From: Defluviicoccus sp. bin129
GTDB lineage: Bacteria > Pseudomonadota > Alphaproteobacteria > MPNO01
NCBI GenBank assembly: GCA_002239065.1
Contig: MPNO01000023.1
Location: forward strand, 1-59,148
Length of the DNA: 59,148 nt
Reading direction: 5' to 3'
In this document: piece by piece, positions 35,148-43,336 of the stretch
Numbering within the stretch: the first letter of the stretch is position 1
Layout of the letters: the number at the start of each line of letters is the position of its first letter
Program-made: the position numbers and the translations under genes
The notes under the pieces: generated by a model
Told to the model about the DNA's origin: nothing
Database searches by the model: none
Seen by the model: the letters and a program-made list of their open reading frames with translations, nothing else

Positions 35148-36103
35148 TCCCGCTGATCGACCTGTCCCGCGGCCGGGCGGAGGTGGCGGACGCGCTCGCG
35201 GCGACGCTGGAGCATGTCGGCTTTTTCATCGTGGTGAACCACGGCGTATCCCGGGAACTCGTGCGGCGGGCATTCGCCGAGGCGGAACGGTTCCACGCCC
35301 AGTCGCCGGAAGCCAAGCGCGCGGTGCTGATGAACGAGCACAACAACGGCTACATGGCGATGGCGCGCTACAACGTGCGGACCTCGCGGGCCAGCGAAGC
35401 CGCGTTGCCGGACATGAACGAGGCGTTTTTCATCAAGCGCGAGCGCGGGCCGGACGATCCGCTGGCCGCGCGGCGCTTCGGCGGACCCAATCGCTGGCCG
35501 GCGGATTTGCCCGGGTTCCGGGAAACCCTGCTGGAATACTGCGCGACGGTGGACCGGCTGGCGCTCGGCATCCTGCCCGCGCTCGCGCTCTCCCTCGGCC
35601 TGCCGGAGGACTGGTTCGCGCCCCGCTTCACGCAGAGCCAGTTCTCCTTCCGGCTGTCGCACTACCCGCCCGCGGCGCGCGAGCGGGGGCGCTACGGCAT
35701 CGCGCCCCATACCGACGTGAATTTCCTGACCTTCCTCGCGCAGTCCGGCGTGCCCGGGCTCCAGATCCGGCGCGAGGGCGGCGGCTGGGAGGACGTCCCC
35801 TTCGTCGCGGACTCCTTCGTCGTGAATACCGGCGACATGCTGCACCGCTGGACCAACGGGCGCTACAAGTCGACCCCGCATCGCGCGCTGCCCCCGGCCG
35901 GGCGCCACCGCTACGCGATCCCCTATTTCTTCGGACCCAATCTCGACGCCGAGATCCGCTGCGTGCCGAGCTGCGCGGGGCCCGGCAACCCGCCGCGCTG
36001 GCCGCCGGTGGTCTACGGCGACCACCTCGCCTGGTGGTACGACGCCAACTACAACGCCGCCGACCAGCAGGATCTGGCCACAGGGAGCAGTGTCGATGCT
36101 TGA
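35144..36103 (+). CDS. Isopenicillin N synthase-like 2-oxoglutarate/Fe(II) oxygenase
   Basis: A 319-aa jelly-roll oxygenase. Iron ligands are His189-x-Asp191 (PHTDVN) and His246 (STPHRA); Arg256 in RHRYAIPYF should bind the co-substrate. The N-terminal DIOX_N segment (IPLIDLSRG, VGFFIVVNHGV) is complete. The GTG at 35144 overlaps the stop of the YciI-like gene, with GAGGAGG upstream. Substrate unknown. The cluster context suggests oxidation of a nitrogenous compound before hydrolysis. Confidence 0.92.
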   Translation: MIPLIDLSRGRAEVADALAATLEHVGFFIVVNHGVSRELVRRAFAEAERFHAQSPEAKRAVLMNEHNNGYMAMARYNVRTSRASEAALPDMNEAFFIKRERGPDDPLAARRFGGPNRWPADLPGFRETLLEYCATVDRLALGILPALALSLGLPEDWFAPRFTQSQFSFRLSHYPPAARERGRYGIAPHTDVNFLTFLAQSGVPGLQIRREGGGWEDVPFVADSFVVNTGDMLHRWTNGRYKSTPHRALPPAGRHRYAIPYFFGPNLDAEIRCVPSCAGPGNPPRWPPVVYGDHLAWWYDANYNAADQQDLATGSSVDA

Positions 36104-36911
36104 ACTCTACCACCACAACATCTCGGTCTGCGCCCAGAAGGTCCGGGTCGTCCTGGCGGAAAAGGGCCTCGACTGGGTCGGGCATCACGTCGACCTGGTG
36201 GCAGGCGCGCAGACCGAACCCGCCTATCTCGCCGTCAACCCAAAGGGCGTGGTCCCGGCGCTGGTCGACGACGGCCGGATCGTGACCGAGTCGACGGTGA
36301 TCTGCGAATATCTCGACGACGCCTACCCCGATCCGCCGCTCAGGCCGGCACAACCCCATGCGCGGTCCCTGATTCGGCTCTGGGCCAGGGTGCCGGATGA
36401 CGGCATCCACGTGCACTGCGCCTCGGTCTCCTTCGCCAGCGCGTTTGCGCGCCAGCTGCAAGCGGGGTTCGACGAGGACGCGCTGGAGCGCCGCCTGGAC
36501 AGCATGCCGGACCCGCGCCGCGCCGCCCGTCAGCGTCAGATCATGGAGCGGGGGTTCGACGTGCCCTTCGTCCAGGACGCGGTGATGGCGTTCGTCGGGA
36601 TGCTGGGAGACATGCAGGCCGCGCTGGAGCATGGACCGTGGCTCGCGGGCCAGACATTCTCGCTCGCCGATGCCTGCATCGCGCCTTACGTGGAACGCCT
36701 CGACCGGCTCGGGCTCGCGCCGATGTGGGACGGGCTGCCGCGGGTCGCGGCGTGGTACGACGCGCTGCGCGCGCGCCCGTCCTACGACGCCGCCTTCACC
36801 GCCTTCCCGCCGACCGGCTATGACGATTTGTTGCGCGACCGCGACGACAGCGCCTGGCCGGAGGTCGAGACGGCGATCGCCGCCAATCGGCGATCGGGCG
36901 GCGCGGCATGA
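36096..36911 (+). CDS. Glutathione S-transferase family protein
   Basis: A 271-aa protein with an N-terminal thioredoxin-like GST domain (LELYHHNISVCAQKVRVVL, NPKGVVPALV, ESTVICEYLDD) and a helical C-terminal domain (FSLADACIAPY). The N-terminal Ser/Cys region (SVCAQK) may supply the catalytic residue. The ATG at 36096 with CAGGGAG 8 bases upstream is preferred over a GTG six bases earlier; it overlaps the previous gene by 8 bases. Possible roles include dehalogenation, ether cleavage or isomerisation. Confidence 0.9.
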   Translation: MLELYHHNISVCAQKVRVVLAEKGLDWVGHHVDLVAGAQTEPAYLAVNPKGVVPALVDDGRIVTESTVICEYLDDAYPDPPLRPAQPHARSLIRLWARVPDDGIHVHCASVSFASAFARQLQAGFDEDALERRLDSMPDPRRAARQRQIMERGFDVPFVQDAVMAFVGMLGDMQAALEHGPWLAGQTFSLADACIAPYVERLDRLGLAPMWDGLPRVAAWYDALRARPSYDAAFTAFPPTGYDDLLRDRDDSAWPEVETAIAANRRSGGAA

Positions 36912-37820
36912 CGGAGACGCGATTCCGGGCGCTGGAGATCGGGCTCTACAGCATCTCGTCCACCGCCGACAACCGCGCGGCGGCGCGGCGGGCCGAGGCG
37001 CGCGGGTTTCGCCGGCTGTGGCTTGCCGAGGATCACCACAGCCGCGACATCTTCGTCCAGGCGACCGCGATCGCCGCGGCGACCGAAGCGATCGAGATCG
37101 GCCTCGGCATCGTCAACCCCTACACCAGACACCCGGCGCAGATCGCCATGGCGGTGGCCGACCTCGAGGAGCTGGCCGGGCCGCGCCTGGTCCTCGGGCT
37201 GGGCGCCGGCTGGTCGTCGATCGCGGCGCACGGTCTGGAGAACCCGCGCCCGATCGCCGCGCTCCGGGAGGCGGCGGCGATCTGCCGGGGCATGCTGCGC
37301 GGCGAGCGCGTGACCTTCGAGGGCGCGCTCTACCGCCTGCCCGCGCCGGGCGCGCGGCTCACCTTCGCGCCGGTGCGGACCGACGTGCCGCTCTATTTCG
37401 GCACCATGGGGCCGCGCACCCTGAAGATGGCCGCCCCGCGGGCCGACGGGGTGTTCTTCAGCGTCTTCACCAGCCCGGCCTTCGCCGAGCACTGCCTGGG
37501 CCATGTGCGCGCCGCGCTCGCCGGCACCGACCGCGCGATCGAGGACATCGACGTGGCGTGCTACATCATCTTTTCGGTCGACGAGGACGGCGATGCGGCG
37601 CGGGCCGCGGCCAGGCGGCTGATCGCCCATTACCTGATGCGCATCCCGGACACGATCCGCTTCGAATTCGCCGGCCTCGACATCGCCCGCATGCAGGCGC
37701 TCCAGGCCGAGCTCAGGGCGGCGTTCGCCGAAGACCGCTACGAACGGGCGGTCGATGCCATCGGCGACGACGTGGTCGCCGCGCTCGCGGTCGCCGGCAC
37801 CCCGGAGGACTGCATCGAAG
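36908..37820 (+). pseudogene. LLM-class flavin-dependent oxidoreductase, 5' part (disrupted by IS1595-type element)
   Basis: About 304 codons of a luciferase-like monooxygenase-fold oxidoreductase with LWLAEDHHSRDIF, GLGIVNPYTRHP and LGLGAGW, resembling F420/FMN-dependent enzymes. The reading frame runs into the mobile element after GTPEDCIE and would stop at 37831. The missing C-terminus is found beyond the element at 39943-40059. It starts by ATGA overlap with the GST gene. The truncated protein might still fold but lacks the last barrel element. Confidence 0.88.
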
Positions 37821-37843
37821 GGGGATTATAAAGGTTACTTGAC
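37821..37843 (+). repeat. Left terminal inverted repeat of the IS1595-type element
   Basis: Twenty-one of 23 positions match the reverse complement of 39920-39942. The mismatched pair is GT here versus AC at the right end. The inner part includes TTGAC, which may serve as a -35 element for the passenger genes. Confidence 0.85.
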
Positions 37844-37866
37844 GCCCGGGCGGGTTTCGCCATGAT
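37839..37866 (+). promoter_or_regulatory. Possible outward-to-inward promoter at the left IS end
   Basis: TTGACG (37839-37844) and CATGAT (37861-37866) are spaced by 16 bases, just before the first passenger ATG at 37873. The -10 match is weak. This would let the element transcribe its own passenger genes. Confidence 0.3.
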
Positions 37867-37872
37867 GGTCGG

Positions 37873-38517
37873 ATGCGAAACATCCTTCAGCGAGCATGGC
37901 GGGACACTCGGAACTCTGTCGGTTTCAAAGTGCGAACCCTCGTCCACTATATCGCCATACCAGGCCTCGCCGTTCTTCTCCTTTGGTTCGTTGTAGGAAA
38001 GAAGCAGGCGATGGACGAGATATTTGTCGTTCTTTGTTACATTTTGATAGCGACGTTGCTGTTGCTATTTTCCTTTCTCTGCAATCTGTGGCTTGCCCCA
38101 TACAGGCTCATGCACGAACGACTGGATGAGGTCGCCGATGGGCAACAGGCCCCGCAGGCGCTGGGCGAAGAAGAGAGCGAGGAGAAAGCGTTCCAAGAAT
38201 TTGCTCTTCAAATTCGAGACGCCTGCGATCAACTTGTCCGCATGAGTGAAGCGGTTGATTTCCTGATTACCAAGCGGCATGCCGTGAACGCACTCATTGC
38301 AGACATCGGGACGCGCCTGATGAGGATACGTGTCCCAATCCCAGAAACGACGGCATCCGACGACGTAGAAACGGTGGTGGAATCGTGGATCGCCTACCTG
38401 TCCATCCTTACGCCGTTGGCAGACATGGGCGACATTCGCAACGCCCGATCCATCACTTTTCACGATGGTACGGTAAGGGCGCCGATTTCTCCTGCGGCAG
38501 AAGGAAGCAAGGAATGA
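37873..38517 (+). CDS. IS passenger protein 1: membrane-anchored protein of unknown function
   Basis: A 214-aa protein with two hydrophobic segments near the N-terminus (about residues 27-43, PGLAVLLLWFVV, and 49-75, LCYILIATLLLLFSFL). A mainly charged, helical cytoplasmic part follows. No enzymatic motif is recognised. Base use is more AT-rich than the surrounding operon. It overlaps the next passenger by 4 bases (ATGA), so the two are probably made together. Lying inside the IS ends, it moves with the element. Confidence 0.72.
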   Translation: MRNILQRAWRDTRNSVGFKVRTLVHYIAIPGLAVLLLWFVVGKKQAMDEIFVVLCYILIATLLLLFSFLCNLWLAPYRLMHERLDEVADGQQAPQALGEEESEEKAFQEFALQIRDACDQLVRMSEAVDFLITKRHAVNALIADIGTRLMRIRVPIPETTASDDVETVVESWIAYLSILTPLADMGDIRNARSITFHDGTVRAPISPAAEGSKE

Positions 38518-38786
38518 CGGACGAGGAAAAGACGAAGATCACCGGGCAGGTCGTGATAGAACTCGCGGAAGCGAAGCGAACGCTGGCTTGCCTTGAGGCC
38601 AAGGCCGAGCGGATGTCGCTCGAATTTGGTTTGCTGGCAAATTGGCTACGGGGTCATTTCCCAAGCGGTGTCGAACTAGGCAGCTCGCCGACCGTTCCCG
38701 ACGCCCTCAAGCTGATCGACGAGATCAAAGACACGAAAGCTCGGGTCGAACGGCTAGAGGAACGTCGCGTGCAGTTGGGGGTCTAG
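38514..38786 (+). CDS. IS passenger protein 2: small coiled-coil-rich protein
   Basis: A 90-aa, mostly charged protein. Heptad-like helices lie at the start (KITGQVVIELAEAKRTLACLEAKAE in part) and at the end (IDEIKDTKARVERLEERR), separated by a short hydrophobic stretch. The ATG at 38514 overlaps the preceding stop. No known domain is recognised. A structural or regulatory partner of passenger protein 1 is conceivable but not shown. Confidence 0.7.
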   Translation: MTDEEKTKITGQVVIELAEAKRTLACLEAKAERMSLEFGLLANWLRGHFPSGVELGSSPTVPDALKLIDEIKDTKARVERLEERRVQLGV

Positions 38787-38787
38787 A

Positions 38788-38988
38788 ATGACCCGAGGGA
38801 AGCCGGTGCTTGACCCGGCCCGGGATCTGGCGGGCGCGACGCCGGAGAAGCTGGCCCGTGCCCTTCTGCGGAACCCGCTACGACCGCGCGCCGGACGAGA
38901 GACCGTTGTCGGCGATCAGGTCGCGGTAGAGAAGATTCCTGCCGACAAGCCCGGCCACCGTGTCCCGCATCTGCGCAAGCGTCCCTGA
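38788..38988 (+). CDS. IS passenger ORF 3, small hypothetical
   Basis: A 66-codon frame starting one base after the preceding stop (TAG A ATG). The first half (KPVLDPARDLAGATPEKLARALL) looks like genuine protein. The second half lies antisense to the last 111 bases of the transposase gene and may be non-native. Low confidence as a full-length product. Confidence 0.4.
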   Translation: MTRGKPVLDPARDLAGATPEKLARALLRNPLRPRAGRETVVGDQVAVEKIPADKPGHRVPHLRKRP

Positions 38989-39870
38989 GTCCCGGATATT
39001 GTGCTTGCCAGCAAATTCGGAGACGTAGCGTTGCAGATGCTTCGGGCTGATCTTGTGGAACGTGCCGTCATGCGCCCGCTTCAACATGCTCCAGAAGCTC
39101 TCCATGCCGTTGGTGTGCGCCTGTCCCCGGACGTATTCGGAGACGGTGTGATTGACCGCTTCATGGGCGAAGTCCCGCGCCAGTCCCCTGTAAGCCGCTG
39201 CGTCGTCCGTGTAGACGGTCGCGCCGGGCTCGGTGTGCTCGCGGACGAAGCCTTGCAGCGTGGCGCCATCCGTCCGATGCACGACTTCGGCCCGGACCTC
39301 GTTGCTGTCGCGATCCTTCACGCCGACCACCGCCGTCTTGCCAACCGGGCCGCGCGGAGAACCGGCCTCGCGGATCGCCCGGCGCTTCTCGTTCGACATG
39401 TTCCGGCGCTCGCCGCCCATGTAGGTCTCGTCAACCTCTACAGGGCCGTCGAAATCTTCGTCGTCGTCTTCCGCCCAAGCTTCCCGGATACGGTGAAGCA
39501 TGAACCACGCGGTCGGCTGCGAAACGCCGATGTCGCGTTGCAGCTTCATGGACGAAACCGATTTGAGGTTCGTCAGGCACAGGTAGATCGCAATCGCCCA
39601 CTTGCGCAGCGGGACGTTCGACCGCGCTATCGGCGTGCCCGTGCGAACCGAGAAATACGACCGGCAGTCCGTGCACCAATAGGGCATCGGCTTCGCGTTC
39701 GGAACCTCGCGCGTGCGCACCGAGCCGCACTTTCCGCAATGCCGCTCGCCGGTCGGCCAGACCGCCGACTCGAACCACTCGGTCGCGGCTTCCTCGGTAG
39801 GGAACATGTCCATCAGTTCAACGATGGTGAGTCCCTCGCGGTGTGCTTTGCCGGGTGCCTTCTTCGCCAT
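38878..39870 (-). CDS. IS1595-family transposase (ISXO2-like DDE domain)
   Basis: A 330-aa transposase. The N-terminal zinc ribbon has Cys45-x2-Cys48 and Cys66-x2-Cys69. The DDE catalytic core has Asp147 in VEVDETYMGG, Asp222 or Asp223 in VYTDDAAAY and Glu257 in HTNGMESFW. The C-terminus KHNIRDSGTLAQM follows the typical IS1595 order. GGGAG lies about 8 bases before ATG 39870. All catalytic residues are present, so the element could still be active. Confidence 0.93.
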   Translation of the reverse strand: MAKKAPGKAHREGLTIVELMDMFPTEEAATEWFESAVWPTGERHCGKCGSVRTREVPNAKPMPYWCTDCRSYFSVRTGTPIARSNVPLRKWAIAIYLCLTNLKSVSSMKLQRDIGVSQPTAWFMLHRIREAWAEDDDEDFDGPVEVDETYMGGERRNMSNEKRRAIREAGSPRGPVGKTAVVGVKDRDSNEVRAEVVHRTDGATLQGFVREHTEPGATVYTDDAAAYRGLARDFAHEAVNHTVSEYVRGQAHTNGMESFWSMLKRAHDGTFHKISPKHLQRYVSEFAGKHNIRDSGTLAQMRDTVAGLVGRNLLYRDLIADNGLSSGARS

Positions 39871-39919
39871 TTCCGCTCTCCCTTCCAACACCTTGAATAT
39901 AGGGAGTGCTGATGCGAAT

Positions 39920-39942
39920 GTCAAGTAGTCTTTATAATCCCC
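39920..39942 (-). repeat. Right terminal inverted repeat of the IS1595-type element
   Basis: Reverse complement of the left end with two mismatches over 23 bases. The outermost bases CCCC (39939-39942) are followed by host sequence that resumes the oxidoreductase reading frame. Confidence 0.85.
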
Positions 39943-40059
39943 AAACCATACGCCGCCGCCGGGCTCAGGACCCCGGTGCTCTACCATGCGCTCGGTCCCG
40001 ACCGCATGGCGTCGATCGACCTGATCGCCAACCGCATCCGGCCGGCGCTGGTGGGCTGA
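39943..40059 (+). pseudogene. LLM-class oxidoreductase, 3' part separated by the IS
   Basis: Thirty-eight codons in frame to TGA at 40057-40059. The residues KPYAAAGLRTPVLYHALG are followed by DRMASIDLIANRIRPALVG, the normal C-terminal end of this oxidoreductase type (the AGxxTPVLY strand). It has no start of its own and completes the 5' part ending at 37819. Simple removal of 37820-39942 restores one frame of 343 codons. Confidence 0.85.
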
Positions 40060-40088
40060 CCCGGATTACTCGCGGACGATCGCCGGGC

Positions 40089-41795
40089 TCAGCGGCCCAT
40101 CGCGCGGCTCATGCGCCTGGGATCGGCGCCGCCTTCCATGATCCCGGTCCCGGGGTCGCGACGGATCGCGCAGACGGCGCCCATCCCGATCGAGCGGTCC
40201 GCCACCCGCTCGACATCGTGGCCGTACCGGGCGAGCTCCCGGGTGACGGTCTCGGGTATCCCGTCCTCGACCGCCAGCCGGCCGGGGAACGCGTGGTGCG
40301 GCTCGAACGAGTTGGGGAAGCTGTGGGTCGCGAAGCGGGGCGCCTCGATCGCGTCCTGGGCGGTCATGCCGAACCGGGTGACGTTGAGCAGGACCTGGAG
40401 CATCGCCTGGGTCTGCACGTCGCCGCCCGGGGTGCCGAAGGGCATCGCCAGGCGACCGGGGATTTTCGCGAAGGCCGGGTTGGGGGTGAGCCGCGGCCGC
40501 TTGCCGGGCGCCACCGAGGACGCGTGGCCGGGCACCGCCCAGGACTGCGAGCCGCGCGAGGACGGGCAGAGGCCGGTGCCCGGAACGACCGGCGATTGAA
40601 ACGACACGTCGCTCGGCGTGGCCGAGAAGCAGTTGCCGTCGCGGTCGATGGCGCAGCAATAGGACGTGTCGGGGGATGCCGGCACCGGCGACGTCCTTGC
40701 CCCGGCCTCCGGCGCGGCGGCTTCCACGGCGTCCTCTCCGCCCGCCGGCGGCATGCCGGGCCATGCCTCGTCGGGCCGGATCAGGGCCCGGCGCTCCCGG
40801 TTGTAGCCGGGGGACAGCAGACGGGGGAGCGGAACGTCGACGAATCTCGGATCGCCGTAGTAGCGTTCGCGGTCCGCGAAGCAGAGCTTCATCGCCTCGG
40901 TCACCGTGTGCACGTATTGCACGCCGTTGTGGCCCAGCGCGGCGATGTCGAGCCCGTCGAGCAGGCTCGCCATCTGGGCGAGGAGCGGTCCCTGGCACCA
41001 GGCGCCGCAGGTGAAGAGCTCGATCTCGCCGAGCCGCGCGACCACCGGGTCCTCGAACGCGCTGCGGTATTCGGCGAGGTCCTCCATGGTCAGCCAGCCG
41101 CCGGACTCTTCGTGGTAGCGCGCCATCTCCCGGGCGAGGTCGCCGCGATAGAAGGCATCGCGCGCGGCGGCGAGACCCGCGTCGCGGCCGCCGCGCGCCG
41201 CCGCCTCCTGGTCCATCATGTAGCGGATGGAGCCGGCGAGGTCGGCCTGCACGAAGCGCTCGCCGATTGCGGGCGGCTCTCCCCCGGGCAGGTAGATGTC
41301 GCGGTTCGCGGGCCAGCGGCGGTACGCGTCGGCATGGGCGGCGAGGTTGTTGCGGAGCGGGGGGTGGACCGAGAACCCCTCGCCCGCGAAACGCATGGCG
41401 GACGCGGCGACCTCGGAGAACCGCATCGTGCCGTAGCGCCCGAGCGCGGCGATCCAGGCATCGGGCGCGGCCGGAACGACGGTGCGCAGGATGCCGTCCG
41501 GGATGCTTCCGCCGAACTCCGAGACGAAGCGCTCCAGCGAGGCCGCGCGCGGCCACCAGCCGAGCCCGCTGACGGTGACGACCCGGTCCTCGTCGGCCAG
41601 GTAGATCATGATCGGGGCGACGCCCGCGAACTGCACCAGGTCGGGATACACCACGCCGAGCGCGATCCCGGCGGCCACGCCCGCGTCGACGGCGTTGCCG
41701 CCGGCTTCGAGCACCTCGTACCCCGCCTGCGTCGCCAGGTGGTGGCCCGAGCTCACCATGTGGTGGGTGGCGTGGATGGGGGGCTGCATCGCCAT
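40089..41795 (-). CDS. Gamma-glutamyltransferase-family N-terminal nucleophile hydrolase
   Basis: A 568-aa protein of gamma-glutamyltranspeptidase length. The predicted autocleavage nucleophile is Thr377 in PASPDTSYCC, followed by DRDGNCFSATPSDV as in GGT. The N-terminal substrate part shows EAGGNAVDAGVAAG and LTMEDLAEY. No clear signal peptide is seen, so it may be cytosolic, as in GGT-like acylases or catabolic gamma-glutamyl hydrolases. GGAGA precedes ATG 41795. It is divergent from an IPNS-like gene across 110 bases. Confidence 0.92.
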   Translation of the reverse strand: MAMQPPIHATHHMVSSGHHLATQAGYEVLEAGGNAVDAGVAAGIALGVVYPDLVQFAGVAPIMIYLADEDRVVTVSGLGWWPRAASLERFVSEFGGSIPDGILRTVVPAAPDAWIAALGRYGTMRFSEVAASAMRFAGEGFSVHPPLRNNLAAHADAYRRWPANRDIYLPGGEPPAIGERFVQADLAGSIRYMMDQEAAARGGRDAGLAAARDAFYRGDLAREMARYHEESGGWLTMEDLAEYRSAFEDPVVARLGEIELFTCGAWCQGPLLAQMASLLDGLDIAALGHNGVQYVHTVTEAMKLCFADRERYYGDPRFVDVPLPRLLSPGYNRERRALIRPDEAWPGMPPAGGEDAVEAAAPEAGARTSPVPASPDTSYCCAIDRDGNCFSATPSDVSFQSPVVPGTGLCPSSRGSQSWAVPGHASSVAPGKRPRLTPNPAFAKIPGRLAMPFGTPGGDVQTQAMLQVLLNVTRFGMTAQDAIEAPRFATHSFPNSFEPHHAFPGRLAVEDGIPETVTRELARYGHDVERVADRSIGMGAVCAIRRDPGTGIMEGGADPRRMSRAMGR

Positions 41796-41905
41796 GGGCG
41801 GATCTCCATCGGGCGGGACGCGCCGATGATACGTCAAAGCGCCGGGCTTGAACTGGCGCGGGCGAACATGGTTCGATCGGGGCGGCGAGGCGTGGAGGAC
41901 TTCGG

Positions 41906-42907
41906 ATGGCATCGAACCGCATCCCCGAGATCGACATCGCGCCGGTTCTCGCCGGCGATCCGGCGGGCAAGCGGCGGGTGGCCGAACGCGTCGGGGACGC
42001 GCTGGAGACCATCGGCTTCTTTACCGTCACGGGCCACGGCGTCCCCGACGCCCTGGTCGGCGACGCGCGCGACCTCGCCTACGAATTCTTCGCCCTGCCG
42101 CTGGAAGAGAAGATGCGCATCCCGCGCCCCCGCATCGCCGCGACCCGGGGCTACGACCCGCCGGCGAACCAGAAGCTCGCGGCCACGCACGGCAACGACT
42201 CCCCGCCCGACCTCCAGGAGGTGTTCGGCATGGGCGAGTTCGACCTGCCGGACGACCCCTACTACAGCGAGGGCCACGGCAAGGACTTCTTCGCGCCCAA
42301 TCTGTGGCCGGAGCGTCCGGCCCGGATGCGCCCCGTCTTCGAGGCCTATTTCCGGGCGCTCGGCGGCATCGGCGACGAGCTGATGCGGGTCTTCGCGATC
42401 GCGCTGGGGATCGACGAGCGCTGGTTCGACGACAAGATCGCCCGCTCGATCAGCCATATCCGCTTCAACAAGTACATGGCCCAGACCGAGGCGCCGCTGC
42501 CGGGCCAGCTTCGCGCCGGCGCCCATACCGACTACGGGACGCTGACCATCCTCTACGGCGAGGACCGGCCGGGCGGGCTGCAGGCCCTCTCCCCGGACGG
42601 CGACTGGATCGACGTGCGCCCGCCGCAAGGCGCCTTCGTGGTCAATATCGGCGACATGATGGCGCGCTGGACCAACGACCGCTGGGTGTCGACGCTGCAC
42701 CGGGTGGTCAACCCGCCGCGCAGCGAGGACCGGGCCGAACGGCTCTCCATCGCCTTCTTCCACCAGCCCGGCCACGATGTCGAGATAGGCTGCATCGAGA
42801 CCTGCCACGGCCCCGGCAACCCGGTCAGATACCAGCCGGTGACCTACGGCGACTACCGCTACGAAAAGGTGCTCAGCAGCCGGCTCGCCGAGGACGCCGT
42901 GTCCTGA
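41906..42907 (+). CDS. Isopenicillin N synthase-like 2-oxoglutarate/Fe(II) oxygenase
   Basis: A 333-aa oxygenase with complete DIOX_N (IPEIDIAPVL, IGFFTVTGHGVP) and 2OG-FeII domains. Iron ligands are His207-x-Asp209 (AHTDYGT) and His265 (STLHRV); co-substrate Arg279 lies in ERLSIAFF. It is distinct from the paralog at 35144 in its long insert before the core. A tautomerase gene follows 26 bases later, suggesting a shared pathway. Confidence 0.92.
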   Translation: MASNRIPEIDIAPVLAGDPAGKRRVAERVGDALETIGFFTVTGHGVPDALVGDARDLAYEFFALPLEEKMRIPRPRIAATRGYDPPANQKLAATHGNDSPPDLQEVFGMGEFDLPDDPYYSEGHGKDFFAPNLWPERPARMRPVFEAYFRALGGIGDELMRVFAIALGIDERWFDDKIARSISHIRFNKYMAQTEAPLPGQLRAGAHTDYGTLTILYGEDRPGGLQALSPDGDWIDVRPPQGAFVVNIGDMMARWTNDRWVSTLHRVVNPPRSEDRAERLSIAFFHQPGHDVEIGCIETCHGPGNPVRYQPVTYGDYRYEKVLSSRLAEDAVS

Positions 42908-42933
42908 ACCGCCCGCCACAGGAGATCCCGCCG

Positions 42934-43296
42934 ATGCCCGTGATTCGCGTCGAAGTCCCCACCGGAACCCCCGCCGAAACCCAGAAGACCATCCGCAGCG
43001 CGGTCAAGGCGGCGGTGCTCAGGACGCTCGCGCCCAAGGAGACCAAGTACGACTACGTCGCCGTGCGCGAGGTCACGGCCGAGATCGGCGACGGGGTGCC
43101 GCTGGTCGAGATCGATTTGCGGCCGGGCCGCGAACCCGCGCGCAAGCAGGCGCTGGCCGACGCCATCGCCGAAGTCCTCGACGACGCGATGGGCGTCGAG
43201 CGGGCCGACATCTATATCGTGTTCCGCGAGAACCCGGCGGAGAACCACTATTGCGGCGGCACCCCGCTGCCCCCCTGGGTGCCGGCCGACGCGTAA
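42934..43296 (+). CDS. Tautomerase (4-oxalocrotonate tautomerase-like) family protein
   Basis: A 120-aa protein beginning Met-Pro (MPVIRVEVPTG), so the mature N-terminal proline could be the general base, as in the tautomerase superfamily. The second half, DLRPGREPARKQALADAIAEVL, resembles the repeated beta-alpha-beta unit. AGGAG lies 8 bases before the ATG. Such enzymes isomerise enols or dehalogenate 3-haloacrylates. Confidence 0.86.
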   Translation: MPVIRVEVPTGTPAETQKTIRSAVKAAVLRTLAPKETKYDYVAVREVTAEIGDGVPLVEIDLRPGREPARKQALADAIAEVLDDAMGVERADIYIVFRENPAENHYCGGTPLPPWVPADA

Positions 43297-43336
43297 GGCG
43301 GGTCCGCCGGCGCGAACGCCGTAACGGGTGTGGACG

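Larger units (their letters stand above)
37820..39942. mobile_element. IS1595-family insertion element with passenger genes
   Basis: About 2.12 kb bounded by imperfect 23-bp terminal inverted repeats. The left repeat starts at about 37821 and the right repeat is its reverse complement ending at 39942. Both begin GGGGATTATAAAG and continue to TACTTGAC with two mismatches between these blocks. It carries an IS1595-type transposase on the minus strand and a plus-strand passenger operon of two or three genes. The 8 bases flanking each side (CATCGAAG and AAACCATA) differ, so no target duplication is visible. It splits an LLM oxidoreductase gene. Confidence 0.88.
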
